From JACKII01 sp963807085 (GTDB taxonomy: Bacteria > Pseudomonadota > Alphaproteobacteria > Bin95): a stretch of 64,000 bases of DNA. Both the position numbers and the translations under genes were made by a program. The notes beneath the pieces are model-generated. The model had not been told where the DNA came from. It saw only the letters and a list, made by a program, of their open reading frames with translations, and did no database searches. Shown piece after piece: positions 60,352 through 64,000 of the stretch (positions within the stretch are counted from its first letter, which is position 1; every line of letters begins with the position of its first letter). The stretch is taken from the NCBI GenBank assembly GCA_963807085.1, contig CAWEBB010000022.1, positions 1-64,000 on the forward strand. The letters are read 5' to 3'.

Positions 60352-61377
60352 ATGAGCCTCAGCCCACTCGAGTTTTGGCACTTCGGTCGACCGTCCCTCG
60401 CGGACATTGAAGCGCAGGCGGTGCGTTGTGAAACGCTGGGTTTCGACGGCCTGACTTTGACCAACTCCCAGAACCTGTCGGGCGATACCTATGTGGCGAT
60501 GGCGCTCGCTGCCCGCGCCACATCAAAGCTCTGGCTGGGGCCGGGCGTGACCAATCCACTGACCCGGCATGCCGCAGTCACCGCCGGTGCAATCGCGAGC
60601 ATTCAGGAAATTTCGGGCGGTCGCGCCATGTTGGGGATCGGCCGCGGCAACTCGTCCCTGTTCAATATCGGGCACAAGCCGGTTTCCCCGACCGTATTCG
60701 AGCGCTACATCGCGGATCTCCAGACCTACCTGCGCGGCGACGCGCTCGATATCGACGGCTATGAGAGCCGGTTGCATTGGCTATCCGGCGCCCGGGTGCC
60801 CAAGGTGCCGGTCGATGTCGGCGCCACCGGGCCCAAGGTCATCGGCATCGGTGCGCGGCTGGCGGATCGCGTCAGTTTCTCCCTGGGCGCCGACCCCGAG
60901 CGAGTCGCATGGGGCATCGAACAGGTGCGCCAAGCCGTCGGTTCAGAAGGGAAAATGCCGTCACTGGGTGCGTATTTGAACGTGTGCGTGCATGAGGATG
61001 TGGCGCGGGCGGCGGAGCTCGTGCGGGCAGGCGTGGGGATCTTCGCGCACTTCACCAGCATGCCGGGCGCGTCCCGCGAGCAGGTCAAGAAGGGCGACGA
61101 TGCCGTCTTCGACCGGCTTGGCAATTACGACAAGGCGCGTCACGGCAGAGCCGATGCGGCCCATGCAGAGGCGCTACCGCTGGAGTTCATCCAGCGGTTC
61201 GCGGTCGTCGGACCGGCCGACAGCTGTATCACCAAGCTCAACGAGCTGCGCAATCTGGGCATTGATCGCATGTTCATTATTGGCCCGCGCGCCGATCAGT
61301 TCGGCGAGGAAGCCGAACTGGCGCAGGCGCGTTTGGCAAGCGACGTCATTCCCGCCTTGCGTACCGCAGCCGGGTGA
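60352..61377 (+). CDS. LLM-class flavin-dependent oxidoreductase
   Basis: A 341-residue luciferase-like enzyme. MSLSPLEFWHFGRPSLADIE, LGFDGLTLTNSQNLSGDTYV, LWLGPGVTNPLTRHAAVTAG, RAMLGIGRGNSSLFNIGHKP and LRNLGIDRMFIIGPRADQFG are typical. It belongs to a different subgroup from the enzyme at 41481. Substrate and choice of FMN or F420 are not decidable. It stands alone between hemB and bacterioferritin; the 120 bases before it are A+T-rich and probably hold its promoter. Confidence 0.9.
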   Translation: MSLSPLEFWHFGRPSLADIEAQAVRCETLGFDGLTLTNSQNLSGDTYVAMALAARATSKLWLGPGVTNPLTRHAAVTAGAIASIQEISGGRAMLGIGRGNSSLFNIGHKPVSPTVFERYIADLQTYLRGDALDIDGYESRLHWLSGARVPKVPVDVGATGPKVIGIGARLADRVSFSLGADPERVAWGIEQVRQAVGSEGKMPSLGAYLNVCVHEDVARAAELVRAGVGIFAHFTSMPGASREQVKKGDDAVFDRLGNYDKARHGRADAAHAEALPLEFIQRFAVVGPADSCITKLNELRNLGIDRMFIIGPRADQFGEEAELAQARLASDVIPALRTAAG

Positions 61378-61460
61378 ATGTCGTCCGCTCGTAACGGGAT
61401 TTGACGATGTTGTTAAAGAAGGCCGCCGTTCGCATCGTCCTTACCCGCCCCTCGCGATCC

Positions 61461-61943
61461 TTACTCGGACGGTGACAGGCTCATATGCTGGGCGATGTAG
61501 GCCTGCTCGCCGATACGCCGCACCAGTTCCAGTTGCTGCTTCAGCCAGTCCATATGGCCTTCCTCGTCCAGCGTGATCCGCTGGAACATGTCGAGCGTGC
61601 CGACGTCATTGTCTTCGCGCGCGGCGTTGGCCGCTTGCGTATAGAAGGAAATCGCGTCCTTCTCGTCGGCCAGATCGGCCTCGAACAGCTCCTTCAACGA
61701 GTCCGACTTGGTCGCTGGCTTCTGTTCGGAAACGACCGGGTCGCCATCCAGGAACAAAATGCGCTCAATAAAATTGCCGGCATGGCCCAATTCTTCGTGC
61801 ATCTCCTCGCGCATTTTGGCGGAGAGCGTTTCCAGGCCCCAATCCTCCAGCACGTGAGCGTGCAAAAGATATTGATGGGTGGCGCTCAGTTCCATGGAAA
61901 GCGCTTTTTGCAGGTTCTGAATGCTTCGGGGTTGATTGGTCAT
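61461..61943 (-). CDS. bfr: Bacterioferritin, heme-ligand Met replaced by Leu
   Basis: A 160-residue ferritin-like subunit. Ferroxidase ligands are all in place: E18, E51, H54, E94, E127, H130. The usual heme-binding Met52 (in EMKH of E. coli Bfr) is Leu52 here (EELGH). Bacterioferritins store iron in 24-mers with heme at two-fold subunit interfaces; some species have two subunit types, one lacking the Met ligand. This looks like such a non-heme or partner subunit. No second bfr gene or Bfd ferredoxin gene is in the window. It converges on the LLM gene. Confidence 0.93.
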   Translation of the reverse strand: MTNQPRSIQNLQKALSMELSATHQYLLHAHVLEDWGLETLSAKMREEMHEELGHAGNFIERILFLDGDPVVSEQKPATKSDSLKELFEADLADEKDAISFYTQAANAAREDNDVGTLDMFQRITLDEEGHMDWLKQQLELVRRIGEQAYIAQHMSLSPSE

Positions 61944-62175
61944 GGTTGTCCTCAGAATAGATGGTCAGTTCGTCGAGCAACGACAATAAATGAGCCTAGC
62001 CGCACCTGTGGGGCCATGCACCTTATATGTTTGCTCGTTACCGCGATATGAGAAGGCCGGGCCTGATCGTCAAGCCGCACACAACACGCAGCGTCACCAG
62101 GTCATAGACACTGCGGCGCCAACCCATTATCGCTGCTCGCCAGATAGTTCGCACCTCAAGAGGATACCGTCGCCT

Positions 62176-62631
62176 ATGCACTATGTCGGCCTGGGGCTGC
62201 ACTGGAACGATCTGGAAGCCGGCCAGAAGTTCCGCACCATCAACCGCACCATTACGGAAGCGGACCTGGTGAACTTCATCAACGCGACCGGCATGGTCGA
62301 GATGATCTTCACCGACACGACCTATGCCGGCCAGGGCGCGATCCAGGGCGCGCGGCCGGTGCCGGGGGCGCTCTGCTACTGCTTTGCCGAGGGCTTGCTG
62401 GTGCAGGCAACGATGCAGCACACGGGCCTCGCCATGCTGGAGGCGACCTTGAAAATGCTGGGTCCGACCAATGTCGGCGATACCATCCACGTGGAGGTCG
62501 AAGTGCTGAGCGTGCGCCCGACCTCCAAGGGCAACCGCGGCATCGTCAAGACCAGGAACGATATCGTCAACCAAAAGGGCGAGACCGTCGCGACGTTCGA
62601 GGCAACCCGCATGATGGCTGGCCGGGATTAG
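62176..62631 (+). CDS. MaoC-family dehydratase
   Basis: A 151-residue single-hotdog protein from MHYVGLGLHWNDLEAGQKFR. TINRTITEADLVNFINATGM (MaoC N-terminal helix with the catalytic Asp region), GARPVPGALCYCFAEGLLVQ and KMLGPTNVGDTIHVEVEVLS are typical. It hydrates or dehydrates an acyl-CoA or acyl-thioester. The conserved start decides the ATG at 62176; the open sequence from 61990 is not conserved. It is 24 bases upstream of the amine oxidase on the same strand. The gap 61944-62175 shows no gene. Confidence 0.88.
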   Translation: MHYVGLGLHWNDLEAGQKFRTINRTITEADLVNFINATGMVEMIFTDTTYAGQGAIQGARPVPGALCYCFAEGLLVQATMQHTGLAMLEATLKMLGPTNVGDTIHVEVEVLSVRPTSKGNRGIVKTRNDIVNQKGETVATFEATRMMAGRD

Positions 62632-62655
62632 CCCCATGGCGCGCCATCGCCGATC

Positions 62656-63882
62656 ATGACCGAAGTGGATGTCGCCGTCGTCGGTGCGGGCGCGGCCGGC
62701 ATTGCCGCGGGCCGGGCGTTGCGTGCGGCCGGCGTGGGCTACGTAGTGCTGGAGGCCTCGGGCCGGGTGGGCGGGCGAGCGCTGACGGATCATTCGCTCG
62801 GCTATCCCGTGGACATGGGCTGCACCTGGTTGCACTCCGCGGACGAAAACGTCCTGGCGGATGCGCCGCCGGAGACGTTCGGGCAGGATGAGGGGCCGTT
62901 CCGGTTTTTCCTGGACGATCGAGAGCGTTGGGCGAGCGAGGCGGAGCAGGCCGACTGCCGCGCCTATCTCGACCGCTGCGAGGCGCGCCTGCGGGCGGCG
63001 GGTGCGCGGGGAGAGGATCCGGCCACCGCCATGATGCTGGATGAGCCCTCCCCCTATCGGCGGTATTTCGAGTGGTGGTGCGGCGCCTATACCAGTGTGC
63101 CGCCGGCCGAGGTGGGCGCGCTGGACTGGTACCGCTATCGCGACACCGGCAAGAACTGGACCATGCCCGGCGGTTACGGCCAGTGGATCGTGCGCCGGGC
63201 GGCGGGGCTTGCTCTCCGCTGCGAAAGCCCGGTGCTGGCGATCGACTATGGCGGGCCTCGCGTCCGGCTTTTGACGGCGAGCGGTGTGCTCAAGACCAAG
63301 GCGGTCATCCTGACCGGCTCGACCGGTGCGCTCCCTCGCATCCGGTTTGCGCCGGCGCTGCCGACCGGAAAGCAGGAGGCGCTGGCGCGGCTGCCGCTCG
63401 GCCGGGTGGACAAGGTGGCGTTGCGGGTCGACCGGCTCGATCCCGAATGGCTGAATGGGATCAGCGCCCTGGTCTCGGCCCAGATCGGACGGTTTGGCCG
63501 CCCGATTGCCGAGGCGTTCATCGATGCGGCAGCGGCCCGGGCATTGGAGCCGCTGGGCGAGGCTGCCCGGATCGACTTCGTGCTGGCACAATTTGCCGCC
63601 ATGTATGGCAGCGCTTTCCCGCGGCGGGTGAGGGCGGCGCGGGCCTCGTGCTGGGGTGTGACGCCTTGGGTCTGGGGTGGCTATGCCGCCATGACGCCAG
63701 GCGGCGGCGACCCCCGCCGCGTGCTGGCGGAGCCGGTGGCGGGTCGACTGTTCTTTGCGGGCGAGGCCACGCACGCGACTTTCTTCAGCACCGCGCACGG
63801 CGCCTGGGAGAGCGGCGAGCGCGCGGTGCGGGAAGCGCTGCAAAGTCTGTCCTGCCCAGCCGCCGCTTATACCGGTCCCTAA
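62656..63882 (+). CDS. FAD-dependent amine oxidase-like protein
   Basis: A 408-residue flavin monoamine-oxidase-type protein. The FAD-binding start VDVAVVGAGAAGIAAGRALR, EASGRVGGRALTDHSLGYPV, DMGCTWLH and the terminal RLFFAGEATHATFFSTAHGA with WESGERAVREAL are the hallmarks. It would oxidise an amine or similar substrate in the cytoplasm, releasing hydrogen peroxide. No signal peptide. It probably shares a transcript with the MaoC gene, though a metabolic link is not obvious. Confidence 0.92.
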   Translation: MTEVDVAVVGAGAAGIAAGRALRAAGVGYVVLEASGRVGGRALTDHSLGYPVDMGCTWLHSADENVLADAPPETFGQDEGPFRFFLDDRERWASEAEQADCRAYLDRCEARLRAAGARGEDPATAMMLDEPSPYRRYFEWWCGAYTSVPPAEVGALDWYRYRDTGKNWTMPGGYGQWIVRRAAGLALRCESPVLAIDYGGPRVRLLTASGVLKTKAVILTGSTGALPRIRFAPALPTGKQEALARLPLGRVDKVALRVDRLDPEWLNGISALVSAQIGRFGRPIAEAFIDAAAARALEPLGEAARIDFVLAQFAAMYGSAFPRRVRAARASCWGVTPWVWGGYAAMTPGGGDPRRVLAEPVAGRLFFAGEATHATFFSTAHGAWESGERAVREALQSLSCPAAAYTGP

Positions 63883-63967
63883 AGACGGCCTTGTTTTGCA
63901 GGCTTTTCTGACCGCGCCAACGGCGATAGGTTGGCGGCTAATGGTTAACCTTAACGAGGACAATACA

Positions 63968-64000
63968 ATGGGTGACTGGACGACGATCAAAGCGAACGAT
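63968..64000 (+). CDS. Start of a gene cut by the window end (possible dienelactone hydrolase)
   Basis: Only MGDWTTIKAND is visible, from the ATG at 63968. The pattern resembles the N-terminus of dienelactone hydrolase-family proteins, but eleven residues do not support a firm call. The stretch 63883-63967 between the amine oxidase and this start would hold its promoter. Confidence 0.3.
   Translation, partial: MGDWTTIKAND

Noticed and set aside
62038..63990. Minus-strand open frame of about 650 codons
   Set aside because: Antisense to MaoC and amine oxidase genes, both with full catalytic and cofactor motifs; translation rich in Arg, Ala, His.
1..64000. tRNA, rRNA or riboswitch genes
   Set aside because: I looked through the intergenic gaps for cloverleaf ends, rRNA-like sequence and cobalamin-type leaders (because of MeaB) and recognised none; short structured RNAs could still be missed by eye.

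Overview
The window is about 64 kb of GC-rich bacterial chromosome with tight operons, many ATGA/GTGA stop-start overlaps and short intergenic gaps. Gene content points to an alphaproteobacterium, probably a metabolically versatile Rhodospirillales-like lineage. This is inferred from an Mcl/Mch pair of the ethylmalonyl-CoA pathway, a MeaB GTPase, paired FAH-family hydratases, LLM flavin oxidoreductases and valine catabolism genes. I recognised no tRNA, rRNA or CRISPR.

Layout: (1) 0-4 kb is a decaying region: a frameshifted LuxR regulator, an RTX calcium-binding protein, an IS256-type transposase fragment, and a multiply broken gene next to it. (2) 4-12.7 kb is catabolic and housekeeping: an operon of alpha/beta hydrolase, two 2-keto-4-pentenoate-hydratase-like proteins and an enoyl-CoA hydratase; an EF-hand protein; another hydrolase; a glutathione S-transferase with an in-frame TGA at its catalytic-cysteine codon; an SDR; a membrane protein; MeaB. 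(3) 12.7-40.7 kb is a large envelope or exopolysaccharide locus: GT2 and GT4 glycosyltransferases, an FkbM methyltransferase, two UGM/amine-oxidase-like flavoproteins, a prenyl-linked GT2, a flippase-like membrane protein, a polysaccharide deacetylase, GalE, a UDP-glucuronate decarboxylase, an O-antigen-ligase-like protein, a heparinase-type lyase, a two-domain dehydrogenase and a secreted glycosidase-like protein. A tandem pair of Lin0512-family proteins sits inside it. (4) 40.7-56 kb is mixed catabolism: cyclophilin, LLM oxidoreductase, MaoC-type dehydratase, peptide-type binding protein, SDR, DehI-like protein, amidase, HSL esterase, CmcJ-like oxygenase, Mcl and Mch, P450, ChrR-type cupin, MarR. 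(5) 55.3-64 kb holds valine catabolism (acyl-CoA dehydrogenase, HIBYL-CoA hydrolase, 3-hydroxyisobutyrate dehydrogenase) with a phasin-like protein, then HemB, an LLM oxidoreductase, bacterioferritin, MaoC and a flavin amine oxidase.

An unusual number of otherwise well-conserved genes are broken by one base: LuxR, the two-domain dehydrogenase, the heparinase C-terminus, the binding protein and Mcl by indels, and the P450 by an amber codon. This may reflect sequence errors, and it lowers confidence in any recoding claim. Even so, the TGA in the GST replaces exactly the catalytic cysteine and is followed at the right distance by a stem-loop fitting the bacterial SECIS pattern, making it a selenoprotein candidate and the observation most worth checking.
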